A stretch of 64,000 bases of DNA from Flavonifractor porci (lineage in GTDB: Bacteria; Bacillota; Clostridia; Oscillospirales; Oscillospiraceae), in assembly GCF_037572415.1 (NCBI RefSeq), contig NZ_JBBHLB010000013.1:1-64000 (forward strand), in the 5' to 3' direction. Positions 15,232 through 23,763 of this stretch are shown piece by piece. A program made the translations under genes and the position numbers. The notes beneath the pieces were generated by a model, which was not told the origin of the DNA, searched no databases, and worked only from the letters and a program-made list of their open reading frames with translations. Every line of letters begins with the position of its first letter. Positions within the stretch are counted from its first letter, which is position 1.

Positions 15232-16449
15232 ATGCTCACCGTCATGACCCCTGAGGAACTTTTAACGCTGATCGGGAATGCCTTTGCCCCTCTGGACCGA
15301 CCCCCGGAAAAGGTGGGGCTGTACAAGGCCCTGGGCCGGGTGCTGGCCCAGGATATCCGGGCCGCCCAATTTGTCCCCGGGTTTGACCGCTCCACCGTGG
15401 ACGGCTACGCCCTGCGGGGGGCGGACACCTTCGGGTGCAGCGAGACCGTCCCCGCCCTGCTCACCTGTGCGGGGACGGTGGAGATGGGGAGGGAGCCCAC
15501 CTTTGCCATCGGCCCCGGTCAGTGCGCCCCCATCCCCACCGGCGGGGCCCTGCCGGTGGGGGCGGACGCCGTCCAGATGGTAGAGCACACCGAGGACTAC
15601 GGCGGCGGGGAGATCGGCATTGTGAAGAGCGTTCCCCCGGGGGCTAACCTGATCTTCAAGGGGGACGATGTGAAGCCGGGGGACCTGGTGCTGCATCAGG
15701 GCCGCAGGCTGGAGCCCCAGGACGTGGGGGCTTTGGCGGCCCTGGGGGTGACTCAGGTACCGGTAGTCCCCAGACTGCGGGTGGGGATCATCTCCACAGG
15801 GGACGAGCTGGCGCCCCCGGAGCAGGACCCCGGCCCCGGACAGGTGCGGGACGTGAACGGCCCTCTGGTGGCCGCTCTGCTGGCCCAGGCGGGGGCGGGG
15901 CCGGTGGCGCTGGGCATTGTCCCGGACCGGGAGGAACTGCTGAGAGAGGCGGTGGAGGGGGCTCTGGAGCGCTGTGACTGCGTGGTGCTGTCGGGAGGCA
16001 GCTCGGTGGGGGAGAAGGACGCCGCCTGCCGGGTAATGGCCTCTCTGGGAGAGGTGCTGTGCCACGGGGTGGCCATGAAACCGGGCAAGCCCACCCTGCT
16101 GGGCAGGGCGGGGGGCAAGCCCATCCTGGGCCTGCCCGGCCACCCGGCGGCCGCCCTGTTCACCGCAAAGCTCTTTCTTATCCCCCTGCTGGCCCGGCTG
16201 GAGGGGCGGACCTGGGCGGAGCGGAGGGTGTCCGCCCGGCTGGCCCAGACCGTCCCCGCCAACCACGGCAGGGCCCAGTATACCGGCGTCACTCTGGAGG
16301 AGAAGCCCGACGGGCTGTGGGCCAGTCCCATCTGGGGCAAGTCGGGGCTGATCACCACCCTGGCGGGAGCGGACGGCTTCTTCTGCGTCCCCCGGGACCG
16401 GGAGGGTATCCCGGCGGGGGAGACGGTGGAGGTGTCCCTCTTCGGGTAG
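15232..16449 (+). CDS. moeA: Molybdopterin molybdotransferase (MoeA)
   Basis: A 405-residue enzyme that inserts molybdate (or tungstate) into adenylated molybdopterin. Landmarks are PGFDRSTVDGYALR near residue 45, GDELAPP, the phosphate-binding LSGGSSVGEKD and KPGKPTLLGR..GLPGHPAA. The ATG follows AAAGGAGGAGG. It is followed after 22 bp by a second moeA-type gene, so the two are probably one transcript. No Moco riboswitch was seen in the short upstream gap. Confidence 0.93.
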   Translation: MLTVMTPEELLTLIGNAFAPLDRPPEKVGLYKALGRVLAQDIRAAQFVPGFDRSTVDGYALRGADTFGCSETVPALLTCAGTVEMGREPTFAIGPGQCAPIPTGGALPVGADAVQMVEHTEDYGGGEIGIVKSVPPGANLIFKGDDVKPGDLVLHQGRRLEPQDVGALAALGVTQVPVVPRLRVGIISTGDELAPPEQDPGPGQVRDVNGPLVAALLAQAGAGPVALGIVPDREELLREAVEGALERCDCVVLSGGSSVGEKDAACRVMASLGEVLCHGVAMKPGKPTLLGRAGGKPILGLPGHPAAALFTAKLFLIPLLARLEGRTWAERRVSARLAQTVPANHGRAQYTGVTLEEKPDGLWASPIWGKSGLITTLAGADGFFCVPRDREGIPAGETVEVSLFG

Positions 16450-16471
16450 TTTTGTATCAGGAGGCGTTTTT

Positions 16472-18379
16472 ATGCCCTTTACCTATCTGACCAAGCTCCC
16501 CCTGGAGCAGGCGGAGGAGCGCTACCCCGCCTGGCTGGCGGAGGGGGGCTTTCAACCCAAAACCGAGACGGTGCCGGCGGCGCAATCGGCGGGCCGGGTG
16601 ACTGCCCGGGCGGTCTACGCCACCCTGTGCGCCCCCCACTATCCCGCCTGCGCCATGGACGGCATCGCCGTGGCGGCGGCGGACACCTTCGGGGCCACCG
16701 AGACCACGCCCGTGACCCTGGAGCCCGATCAGTTCACCGTGGTGGATACCGGCGACCCCCTGCCGGAGGGGAAGGACGCCGTGGTGATGATCGAGGACGT
16801 GCTGTGGGAGGGGGAGAGGGCCATCCTCCATGAGGCCGCCGCCCCCTGGCAGCACATCCGGCAGATCGGGGAGGATGTGTGCGCCGGGGAGATGCTCCTC
16901 CCCGCCCATACCTCCATCACCCCCGCCGCCATCGGGGCCATGCTCGCCGGGGGCGTGCTGACGGTGGAGGTGTTCACCCGCCCGGTGGTGGGGATTATCC
17001 CCACCGGGGACGAGGTGGTGCCCCCCACCGATCACCCCCAGCCGGGGGATGTGCTGGAGTTCAACTCCTCCATCTTCTCCACCATGATCGGCGAGTGGGG
17101 GGGTCAGGCCAAGACCTACCCCATCGTGAAGGACAATCCGGAAGCCCTCACCGCCGCCCTCACGAAGGCTATCGAGGAGTGTGACCTGGTGGTGCTCAAT
17201 GCCGGGTCGTCGGCGGGCCGGGAGGACTACTCCGCCGCCGTCATGGGCACGGTGGGGGAGGTGCTGTGCCACGGACTGGCCATCCGCCCCGGCAAGCCCG
17301 CCATTCTGGGCCGGAGCGGCCCGGTGCCCGTGCTGGGGGTGCCCGGCTACCCGGTCAGCGGGATTCTGGTGCTGGAGCACCTGCTCCGTCCCCTCATTGA
17401 ACACTGCACCGGCAAAAAGGCCCCCGCCCGGGAACAGGCGGAGGCGGTGCTGGCCCGGCGGGTGGTGTCGGGGCTGAAATACCGGGAGTTTGTCCGGGTG
17501 CGGCTGGGCCAGGTGGGGGACAAGCTGGTGGCCTCCCCTCTGGACCGGGGAGCCGGGGTGGTGTCCTCCTTTATGAAGGCCGACGGCATCCTGGACATTC
17601 CCCAGGGCAAGGAGGGCATTGAGGCGGGGGAGACGGTGACCATTTCGCTCCTGCGGCCCCGGGAGGAGCTGGAGCGCACCCTGGTGATGATGGGCAGCCA
17701 CGACCCCCTGCTGGACGAGGCGGCCGACCTGCTCCACCAGACCCACCCTGACTTGTACATGAGCTCCACCCACGTGGGCTCCATGGGAGGCATTATGGCC
17801 CTCCGCCGGGGAGAGGCCCACGGGGCGGGGTGCCACCTGCTGGACGAGGCCGACGGCAGCTACAACACCGCCTATCTGGAACAGTATTTTCCTAACGGGG
17901 GCGTGTATCAGGTGGAGTGCGTGGGCCGCGCCCAGGGGCTGATGGTGGCCAAGGGCAATCCACTGGGGCTGAAGGGCTTTGGGGACATCGCCAAGCGCGG
18001 CCTGCGGTACGTCAACCGGCAGAAGGGCTCCGGCACCCGCATTCTGGCCGACTACCTGTGCCGGAAGGAGGGCATCCACCCTGCCGCCGTGTACGGCTAC
18101 GACCGGGAGGAGCTGACCCACACCTCGGTGGCCGCCCAGATCGCTTCCGGTACCGCCGACGCGGGCATGGGCATCCTGTCCGCCGCCCGGCTGTATGACC
18201 TGGACTTTCTGCCGGTGTGCGTGGAGCAGTACGACCTGCTCATCCCCGACGACGCCTGGGATACCCCGGTGGTACGGGCTTTGCTGGAGGTGCTGCAAAG
18301 CCCGGCCTTCCGGGAACGGCTGGAACAGCTGGGGGGCTATACCCTGGACCGGCCCGGCCGGGTGCGGCGGCATTTTTGA
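16472..18379 (+). CDS. MoeA fused to a C-terminal periplasmic-binding-like domain
   Basis: A 635-residue protein. Residues 1-405 are a second MoeA unit (HYPACAMDGIAV, GDEVVPP, NAGSSAGREDYSA, RPGKPAILG). Residues 410-635 form a PBP-like ligand-binding domain with VMMGSHDPLLDEAADL, VNRQKGSGTRIL and a closing LYDLDFLPV segment, as in LysR-effector or ModA-like folds. This fusion recurs in anaerobes; the extra domain may sense molybdate, tungstate or another ligand, which is inference. Not identical to its neighbour, so probably a functional division rather than a recent copy. Confidence 0.9.
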   Translation: MPFTYLTKLPLEQAEERYPAWLAEGGFQPKTETVPAAQSAGRVTARAVYATLCAPHYPACAMDGIAVAAADTFGATETTPVTLEPDQFTVVDTGDPLPEGKDAVVMIEDVLWEGERAILHEAAAPWQHIRQIGEDVCAGEMLLPAHTSITPAAIGAMLAGGVLTVEVFTRPVVGIIPTGDEVVPPTDHPQPGDVLEFNSSIFSTMIGEWGGQAKTYPIVKDNPEALTAALTKAIEECDLVVLNAGSSAGREDYSAAVMGTVGEVLCHGLAIRPGKPAILGRSGPVPVLGVPGYPVSGILVLEHLLRPLIEHCTGKKAPAREQAEAVLARRVVSGLKYREFVRVRLGQVGDKLVASPLDRGAGVVSSFMKADGILDIPQGKEGIEAGETVTISLLRPREELERTLVMMGSHDPLLDEAADLLHQTHPDLYMSSTHVGSMGGIMALRRGEAHGAGCHLLDEADGSYNTAYLEQYFPNGGVYQVECVGRAQGLMVAKGNPLGLKGFGDIAKRGLRYVNRQKGSGTRILADYLCRKEGIHPAAVYGYDREELTHTSVAAQIASGTADAGMGILSAARLYDLDFLPVCVEQYDLLIPDDAWDTPVVRALLEVLQSPAFRERLEQLGGYTLDRPGRVRRHF

Positions 18380-18440
18380 CAATCGGTTTTCCATAGTGGC
18401 CGGTGTCCCCCACAGCCCGTTCTGTGCAGACCGCCGGCAC

Positions 18441-18487
18441 AAAAAAGCCGCCCGTGGGGGCGGGCAGATCTGCCCGCCCCCACGGGC
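18441..18487 (-). terminator. Long perfect palindrome, terminator of the RHH gene
   Basis: GCCCGTGGGGGCGGGCAGA and its complement form a 38-bp perfect palindrome (18450-18487). On the minus strand it is followed by GGCTTTTTT, so it terminates the gene at 18496; it may also stop the moeA transcript. Confidence 0.85.
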
Positions 18488-18495
18488 GTGAACGT

Positions 18496-18651
18496 TTAAT
18501 CGGGCTTGTGTTCCAGGGCCTCCAGATGGGCCCGGAGCACCAGATTGATATAGCTGGACAGGGAGCGGTCCTGCGCCTCGGCCAGCTTTTGTATTTTTTC
18601 AATAACAGGCTGATCTAATGTGATGCTGACACTTTTCTTTAAGGGTTTCAC
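18496..18651 (-). CDS. Small ribbon-helix-helix (Arc/CopG-like) DNA-binding protein
   Basis: A 51-residue frame that reads MKPLKKSVSITLDQPVIEKI and continues with helices around LAEAQDRSLSSYINLVLR. The basic beta strand (KKSVSITLD) followed by two helices is the RHH pattern, so it should dimerise and bind an operator. The start is GTG at 18651 with AGAGGTGG upstream. A strong terminator follows. It is divergent from a 65-residue gene, and autoregulation of the shared promoter region is likely but unproven. No toxin gene is recognisable. Confidence 0.8.
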   Translation of the reverse strand: MKPLKKSVSITLDQPVIEKIQKLAEAQDRSLSSYINLVLRAHLEALEHKPD

Positions 18652-18696
18652 AGTACCACCTCTATCTTGGATGATACTATGATTTACGATTTCATT

Positions 18697-18725
18697 TTGA
18701 CTTATAGTGTTTTATCGTGTAAAAT
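18697..18725 (+). promoter_or_regulatory. Promoter of the 65-residue gene
   Basis: TTGACT, a 17-bp spacer and TAAAAT in an AT-rich divergent region. TAGTG occurs twice within it and is a possible RHH operator half-site. Confidence 0.7.
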
Positions 18726-18741
18726 AGTGGTGGTGATAGAG

Positions 18742-18939
18742 ATGTATACAAACGGATTTGAAGAGGCCTTTTCCAACTTCCTGGACCGGCACGAATATGA
18801 TGAGGCGGAAAACTACTTATTTTCCATGGTGCGCCTGGCCTTTGCGGCGGGCTGGAAGGCGGCGGGCGGCCAGCCGCCCAAGGCAGAGCGGATATTTGAA
18901 CTGATCCTTCCCACCAATGCGGAACCCCCAAAGGGGTGA
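18742..18939 (+). CDS. Small protein of unknown function
   Basis: A 65-residue acidic, amphipathic protein (MYTNGFEEAFSNFLDRHEYD, then MVRLAFAAGWKAAGG). I do not recognise it. The ATG at 18742 follows a GGTGGTGATAGAG stretch with only a weak ribosome site. The good promoter upstream, coding-like composition and divergence from the RHH regulator support a real gene. A repeat of the GTAGGGGCG family follows its stop immediately. Confidence 0.6.
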   Translation: MYTNGFEEAFSNFLDRHEYDEAENYLFSMVRLAFAAGWKAAGGQPPKAERIFELILPTNAEPPKG

Positions 18940-18944
18940 GCAAG

Positions 18945-18973
18945 CGGCGGGCGACCATAAAGGCCGCCCCTAC
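18945..18973. repeat. GTAGGGGCGGCC dyad repeat, inverted copy
   Basis: GCGGGCGACC-ATAAA-GGCCGCCCCTAC, opposite in orientation to the copy at 13269. Confidence 0.75.
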
Positions 18974-18977
18974 AGGC

Positions 18978-19017
18978 AAGAAAACGGCCCCCATCGGTTT
19001 TTCCGATGGGGGCCGTT
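18978..19017 (-). terminator. Terminator of aspS
   Basis: On the minus strand, a 15-bp stem AACGGCCCCCATCGG with its complement and loop AAAAA, then TTTTC. Confidence 0.85.
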
Positions 19018-19027
19018 CTGTTTGGGT

Positions 19028-20821
19028 TTATTCCTCGTCCTCGTGCTTGGTGCACACGATGTTCAGCTCGTTGAGCTGGGCGTCGGTGACGAAAGAGGGA
19101 GCGCCCATCATCAGGTCCTGGGCGTTCTTGTTCATGGGGAAGGGGATGATCTCACGGATGGAGTCCTCGCCGGCCAGCAGCATGACCATGCGGTCCACGC
19201 CGGGGGCGATACCAGCGTGAGGGGGCGCGCCGTAGGTAAAGGCGTTGTACATGGCGGGGAACTTGGCCTTCACGTCCTCCTCGCCCAGCCGCACCAGCTG
19301 GAAGGCCTCGATCATGATCTCGGGGTCGTGGTTCCGCACCGCGCCGGAGGACAGCTCCACGCCGTTGCACACCAGGTCGTACTGGAAGGCGGTGATGCTG
19401 AGGGGGTCCACCTCCCCGGCAGCGGCCTTCTTCAGGATCTCCAGGCCGCCGTTGGGCATGGAGAAGGGGTTGTGGCAGAACTCCAGCTCGCCGGACTCCT
19501 CGCCGATCTCGTACATGGGGAAGTCCACGATCCAGCAGAACTCGTAGCGCTCCTTATCCATGTGGTTGGGGCAGAAGTTACCCAGCTTGGAGCGGAGCAC
19601 GCCGGCGGTCTTCTGAGCGGTCAGCAGCTTGCCGGCGGTGAGGCCCACGAAGCAGCCGGGCTCCAGGCCCAGGGCGGACACCACGGCGTCCTTGATGGGC
19701 TGGACGAACTTGGCGATGCCACCCACGATCTCGCCCTTCTCATCGTAGCGGAACCAGTAGGCCTTGTTGCCGGACTGGACCTCCACCTCGTTGCAGATGC
19801 CGTCGATCTGCTTGCGGGTGCCCTCAAAGCCGGACACCACGATGGCCTTGACGGTGTTGCCCTCGAAGGGACCGAAGCCGCAGTTTGCCAGCACCTCGGT
19901 GGCGTCGGTGACGGTCAGGTCGATCCGCAGGTCGGGCTTGTCGGAGCCGTACTTGTCCATGGCCTCCAGATAGGAGATGCGGCGGAAGGGGGCCTCAGAG
20001 GCCACATTGTAGGTGCCGTACTGGGCGAAGATGGGGGGGAGCACCTGCTCCAGAACGGCGAACACGTCCTCCTGACCGGCAAAGGCCATCTCCATGTCCA
20101 GCTGGTAGAACTCGCCGGGGGAGCGGTCGCCGCGGGCGTCCTCGTCCCGGAAGCAGGGGGCGATCTGGAAGTACTTGTCGAAGCCGGAGGCCATCAGCAG
20201 CTGCTTGAACTGCTGGGGAGCCTGAGGCAGGGCGTAGAACTTGCCGGGATGCTTCCGGCTGGGCACCAGGTAGTCACGGGCGCCCTCGGGGGAGGAGGCG
20301 GTCAGAATGGGGGTGGTGATCTCCATAAAGCCCTGGGCGGTCATGGCCTGCCGCAGGGCGGCTACCACCTGGGAGCGGAGGATGATGTTGTTCTTGACGG
20401 TGGGGTTGCGGAGATCCAGGTAGCGGTACTTCAGACGCTGGGTCTCGTCGGCCTCACGGCTGCGGCTGACCTGGAAGGGCAGCTCGTTGTGGCGGCAGCG
20501 GCCCAGCACCTCGATCTTCTCGGGCACCACCTCAATGTCGCCGGTGGGCAGCTTGGGGTTCTTGGAGTCACGCTCCCGCACCACGCCGGTGACGGCGATG
20601 GTGGACTCCTTGTTCAGGGCCTTGATGGTCTTGACCATCTCCTCGGTCTCGGCCACCACCTGGGTGGTGCCGTAGAAGTCCCGCAGGACGGCGAAACCCA
20701 GGCTGGCGCCCACCTCACGGAAGTTCTCCAGGAAGCCCGCCAGGGTGACGGTCTGGCCTACCTGCTCCATGCGGAGCTCCCCACAGGTGTGGGTGCGGTA
20801 GGCGGTTTTGACATTAGCCAT
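19028..20821 (-). CDS. aspS: Aspartyl-tRNA synthetase
   Basis: A 597-residue class IIb synthetase. The N-terminal OB-fold anticodon-binding domain covers residues 1-105, the catalytic core has motif 2 FRDEDARGDR and motif 3 GIAPGVDRM, and a GAD-type insertion lies between them, as in bacterial AspRS. It charges tRNA-Asp, or also tRNA-Asn if the amidotransferase route is used. The ATG at 20821 starts the usual MANVKTAYRTHTCGEL. It follows hisS and an SLH gene on the same strand; hisS-aspS is a common Firmicute pair. Confidence 0.96.
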   Translation of the reverse strand: MANVKTAYRTHTCGELRMEQVGQTVTLAGFLENFREVGASLGFAVLRDFYGTTQVVAETEEMVKTIKALNKESTIAVTGVVRERDSKNPKLPTGDIEVVPEKIEVLGRCRHNELPFQVSRSREADETQRLKYRYLDLRNPTVKNNIILRSQVVAALRQAMTAQGFMEITTPILTASSPEGARDYLVPSRKHPGKFYALPQAPQQFKQLLMASGFDKYFQIAPCFRDEDARGDRSPGEFYQLDMEMAFAGQEDVFAVLEQVLPPIFAQYGTYNVASEAPFRRISYLEAMDKYGSDKPDLRIDLTVTDATEVLANCGFGPFEGNTVKAIVVSGFEGTRKQIDGICNEVEVQSGNKAYWFRYDEKGEIVGGIAKFVQPIKDAVVSALGLEPGCFVGLTAGKLLTAQKTAGVLRSKLGNFCPNHMDKERYEFCWIVDFPMYEIGEESGELEFCHNPFSMPNGGLEILKKAAAGEVDPLSITAFQYDLVCNGVELSSGAVRNHDPEIMIEAFQLVRLGEEDVKAKFPAMYNAFTYGAPPHAGIAPGVDRMVMLLAGEDSIREIIPFPMNKNAQDLMMGAPSFVTDAQLNELNIVCTKHEDEE

Positions 20822-20896
20822 GTGAAATCAACTCCAGATTGTAATATATAATAGTAAAAATACAAATGGGACACAAAAGAAGGGCCGGACGATAAT

Positions 20897-21013
20897 AGCT
20901 TCCCCCCAGTGGGGGGAAGCTGTCAGCCGCAGGCTGACTGATGAGGGGGCCCTGCTTGCCTACTCCCCCTCATCCGGCCCTCCGGGCCACCTTCCCCCCA
21001 GCGGGGGGAAGGT
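20897..21013. repeat. Two-armed palindromic repeat abutting an SLH gene stop
   Basis: A complete unit, inverted relative to 1-390: AGCTTCCCCCCAG..CTGATGAGGGGG, core CCCTGCTTGCCTACT, then CCCCCTCATCCGG..CCTTCCCCCCAG..GGGGGGAAGGT. Its last base is the first base of the TCA (minus-strand TGA) stop of the next gene. Confidence 0.85.
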
Positions 21014-21942
21014 CAGCTGCGCAGGTCGATGACCTTGCTGTAGTACACCTGCACGTCGAAGTTCTTGTACGCTTCGGTGCCCTCCTTGGCGGTGACGCCG
21101 AAGTGGGTGAGGGCGGTGTTCTTCACGTAGTCCAGGAAGGTGACCCCGTCCACGGTGTTGAACCAGTTGAACTCCATGCCCTGGGCGGCGCAGTCGGCCT
21201 CCAGGCCGTCGATGAGGCTCTGCACATAGGGCAGGTAGGCCCCGGCGGTGGTGCCGTTGGTAAAGAGCACGTCAGAGGGCTTGAGACCGGCGGCGGTGAA
21301 GGGGGTGTAGTCGGCAGGGGTGAAGGTCTGGCGCAGGTCGGTGCGGGCCACACGGGCCACCATGGCGGCGGTCTCCGCACGGGTCAGGCTGTTATTGGCA
21401 GCAAAGGTGCCCCAGTTGTCCACGCCGGTGAGGATGCCCGCGTTGTAGAAGCGCAGCACCGCCTCATCCTTGGTGTCGGGCAGGGTGGTGATGGTGTTGA
21501 TGGGGGAGAGCATCTCCTCAGGCACCACAGCGGCCAGAATGGACACAAACTCCTGACGGGTGGCCTGCTTGGTGGGGTCGGGCACGTCAATACCCAGATC
21601 CTCCAGATACTTCACATAGGAGAAGTACCAGGGCAGGGTCTCGCCGGGCTTGGGAGTGGCCATGGGGATAGGGTCTCCGGTGATGGCCTCGTTCATGCGG
21701 GCGGCGATGGTGGCCACCTCGCCCACGGTGAGGATCTGGAAGGGGGCAAAGGCGTGGCCCGTGCCCTGCATCAGTCCCACCTCGGCGCAGATGCGGGCGG
21801 GATCTTCGTACCAGGAACCGGCCTCCACATCAATGAAGCCGGGGTAGTCGTTGACCTTGGGGAAGGCCTCCTCGGGGGCGATGGCGGCGGCGGAGCCCAC
21901 CAGCAGGGCGGCGGACAGAATCAGAGCGGCAAGCTTTTTCAT
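21013..21942 (-). CDS. Secreted S-layer-homology domain protein
   Basis: A 309-residue exported protein. A signal peptide spans residues 1-20 (KKLAALILSAALLVGSAAA). SLH-like repeats cover about 35-85 (GFIDVEAGSWYEDP) and 130-205 (NAGILTGVDNWGTFAANNSL); they bind wall polymers. The C-terminal ~100 residues have no recognised domain. It sits between hisS and aspS and is unlikely to be functionally tied to them. The ATG follows TAGGAGG. Confidence 0.82.
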   Translation of the reverse strand: MKKLAALILSAALLVGSAAAIAPEEAFPKVNDYPGFIDVEAGSWYEDPARICAEVGLMQGTGHAFAPFQILTVGEVATIAARMNEAITGDPIPMATPKPGETLPWYFSYVKYLEDLGIDVPDPTKQATRQEFVSILAAVVPEEMLSPINTITTLPDTKDEAVLRFYNAGILTGVDNWGTFAANNSLTRAETAAMVARVARTDLRQTFTPADYTPFTAAGLKPSDVLFTNGTTAGAYLPYVQSLIDGLEADCAAQGMEFNWFNTVDGVTFLDYVKNTALTHFGVTAKEGTEAYKNFDVQVYYSKVIDLRS

Positions 21943-21979
21943 GGAACATTCCTCCTAATTAGATCCAAAAGGGGCAGAT

Positions 21980-22027
21980 CCCCTCATCCGGCCCTACGGG
22001 CCACCTTCCCCCCTCAGGGGGGAAGGT
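21980..22027. repeat. Single arm of the palindromic repeat
   Basis: CCCCTCATCCGGCCCTACGG..CCTTCCCCCC..GGGGGGAAGGT: only one arm, lacking the core and the second arm. Between the SLH gene and hisS. Confidence 0.8.
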
Positions 22028-22066
22028 CTTTTCCCTATAGACGATGGGGAAGGGGGAAAGTTCCAT

Positions 22067-23428
22067 TCAGTCCTTGTCCCGGATGGGAGCGCCGGCGGAC
22101 CGGGCGGTCAGACCGGCCTGGGCCAGAGCCACCGCCTCAGCGGGAGTCACGGTCTGCTGCTCACCGGTGGTCAGGTCCTTCACAGTCACCTTGCCCTGCG
22201 CGATCTCGTCCTCACCCAGAAAGGCGGCGTAGGGGATGGACAGCTTGTCGGCGTAGGACAGCTTCTGCTTGAACTTTTTGTTCTCGGTGTACAGCTGAGT
22301 GCGGATGCCCTCCTTTCGCAGTGCCGTGGCCAGGGCGATGGCGGGGGAGAGGTCCTCCGTCATGGGCAGCACCAGCACGTCGGCGGGGGAGGTGACCATT
22401 TGGTCGTTCAGATACCCCTGCTCCTCCAGCACATAGAAAAGGCGGGTCAGGCCGATGGAGATGCCCACGCCGGGGAGCTGTTTGCTGGTGTAATACTCCG
22501 CCAGGTTGTCGTACCGCCCGCCGGAGCAGATGGAGCCAATCTCCGGGTGATCCAGCATGGTGGTCTCGTACACGGTGCCGGTGTAGTAATCGAGGCCCCG
22601 GGCGATGGTCAAGTCCACGGCAAAGTGGTCCTCAGGCACGCCGAAGGCGGAGAGGTACTTTACCACGGTGGTTAGCTCATCCAGACCCTGGTCAAAGATC
22701 TGATTTTTTCCCCGCTCCAGCTCCAGCACCTGGAGCTTTCGGGCGGTATCGCCGGTAATGGTAATAAAATGCAGTACGGCCAGGGCCTGCTCCTCGCTCA
22801 GGCCGTTCTCCTGGAGGAGCAGCTGGCGCACCTTCTCGGGGCCAATTTTGTCCAGCTTGTCCACAGTGCGCATAATGTCCGCCGACTTCTCTGTAAGGCC
22901 CAGCATGGCGTAAAAGCCAGTGAGAATCTTCCGGTTGTTCACCCGGATCTGGAAGCGGCGCAGGCCCAGGGCCGTAAAAGTTTTATAGATGATGGCGGGG
23001 ATCTCGGCCTCATTGGTGATGTCCAGCTTGCCGTCGCCGATGACGTCGATATCAGCCTGGTAGAACTCCCGGAACCGTCCCCGCTGGGCGCGCTCGCCCC
23101 GGTACACCTTGCCGATCTGGAACCGGCGGAAGGGGAAGGTGAGCTCGTTCTGGTGGAGGGCCACATACTTGGCCAGCGGCACGGTCAGGTCAAAGCGGAG
23201 GGACAGGTCGCTGTCGCCTTTGGTGAAGCGGTAGATCTGCTTCTCGGTCTCGCCGCCGCCCTTGGCCAGCAGCACCTCGCTGGCCTCGATGGCCGGGGTG
23301 TCCAGGGGGGTGAAGCCGTAGAGGGAGTAGCTTTTGCGGAGGATGTCCACCATCCGGTCGAACTGCACCTGACGGGCAGGCAGCAATTCCATAAAGCCGG
23401 ACAATGTTCTGGGTTTGATCTGGGCCAT
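22067..23428 (-). CDS. hisS: Histidyl-tRNA synthetase
   Basis: A 453-residue class II synthetase charging tRNA-His. Visible are FRRFQIGKVYRGERAQRGR (motif 2), the histidine-specific ARGLDYYTG and GGRYDNL, and a C-terminal anticodon-binding domain. The start at 23428 (MAQIKPRTLSG) follows AAAGGAG; the longer frame upstream runs through the T-box leader. It precedes an SLH gene and aspS on the same strand. Regulation by a T-box is direct sequence evidence. Confidence 0.96.
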   Translation of the reverse strand: MAQIKPRTLSGFMELLPARQVQFDRMVDILRKSYSLYGFTPLDTPAIEASEVLLAKGGGETEKQIYRFTKGDSDLSLRFDLTVPLAKYVALHQNELTFPFRRFQIGKVYRGERAQRGRFREFYQADIDVIGDGKLDITNEAEIPAIIYKTFTALGLRRFQIRVNNRKILTGFYAMLGLTEKSADIMRTVDKLDKIGPEKVRQLLLQENGLSEEQALAVLHFITITGDTARKLQVLELERGKNQIFDQGLDELTTVVKYLSAFGVPEDHFAVDLTIARGLDYYTGTVYETTMLDHPEIGSICSGGRYDNLAEYYTSKQLPGVGISIGLTRLFYVLEEQGYLNDQMVTSPADVLVLPMTEDLSPAIALATALRKEGIRTQLYTENKKFKQKLSYADKLSIPYAAFLGEDEIAQGKVTVKDLTTGEQQTVTPAEAVALAQAGLTARSAGAPIRDKD

Positions 23429-23488
23429 AGTAATGCTCCTTTGTATTGTAACATTTGAGATTTTGGCTCGGTGAGGGCGGATGTCCGC

Positions 23489-23730
23489 AAAAAGGCGCTC
23501 TCGTCCCTTGTCACGGGACGAAAGCGCCTGCTTTCGTGGTGCCACCCATGTTCGGCGCTCAAAAAGCGCCCTCTGGCCTTCTGTTGCGGGAAGGGGACCG
23601 CGCCCGTCTCCGGGCCCGCTGGTGGAGCCGTCTCCCGGCCGCCTGCCGCGGGTCCTTCCAGCCAGGGGACCCTTCTCTGGTGCGGCGGTGTGAGCGGTAC
23701 TTGCTCCGTCATTGCGGTTTCAGCTCTTAC
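23489..23730 (-). promoter_or_regulatory. T-box leader of hisS
   Basis: On the minus strand, an AGTACC..CAGAGAAGGG region, GC-rich stems, the T-box GGGTGGCACCACG (23535-23547) and a terminator stem GGCGCTTTCGTCCC with its near-complement followed by TTTTT (23489-23528). Presumed ligand: uncharged tRNA-His. The specifier codon was not assigned. Confidence 0.88.
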
Positions 23731-23731
23731 G

Positions 23732-23760
23732 ATATTATCCCGAAAAGGGGGAAAAGTCAA
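23732..23760 (-). promoter_or_regulatory. Promoter of the hisS T-box leader
   Basis: On the minus strand, TTGACT, a 17-bp spacer and TAATAT. Confidence 0.75.
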
Positions 23761-23763
23761 TCC

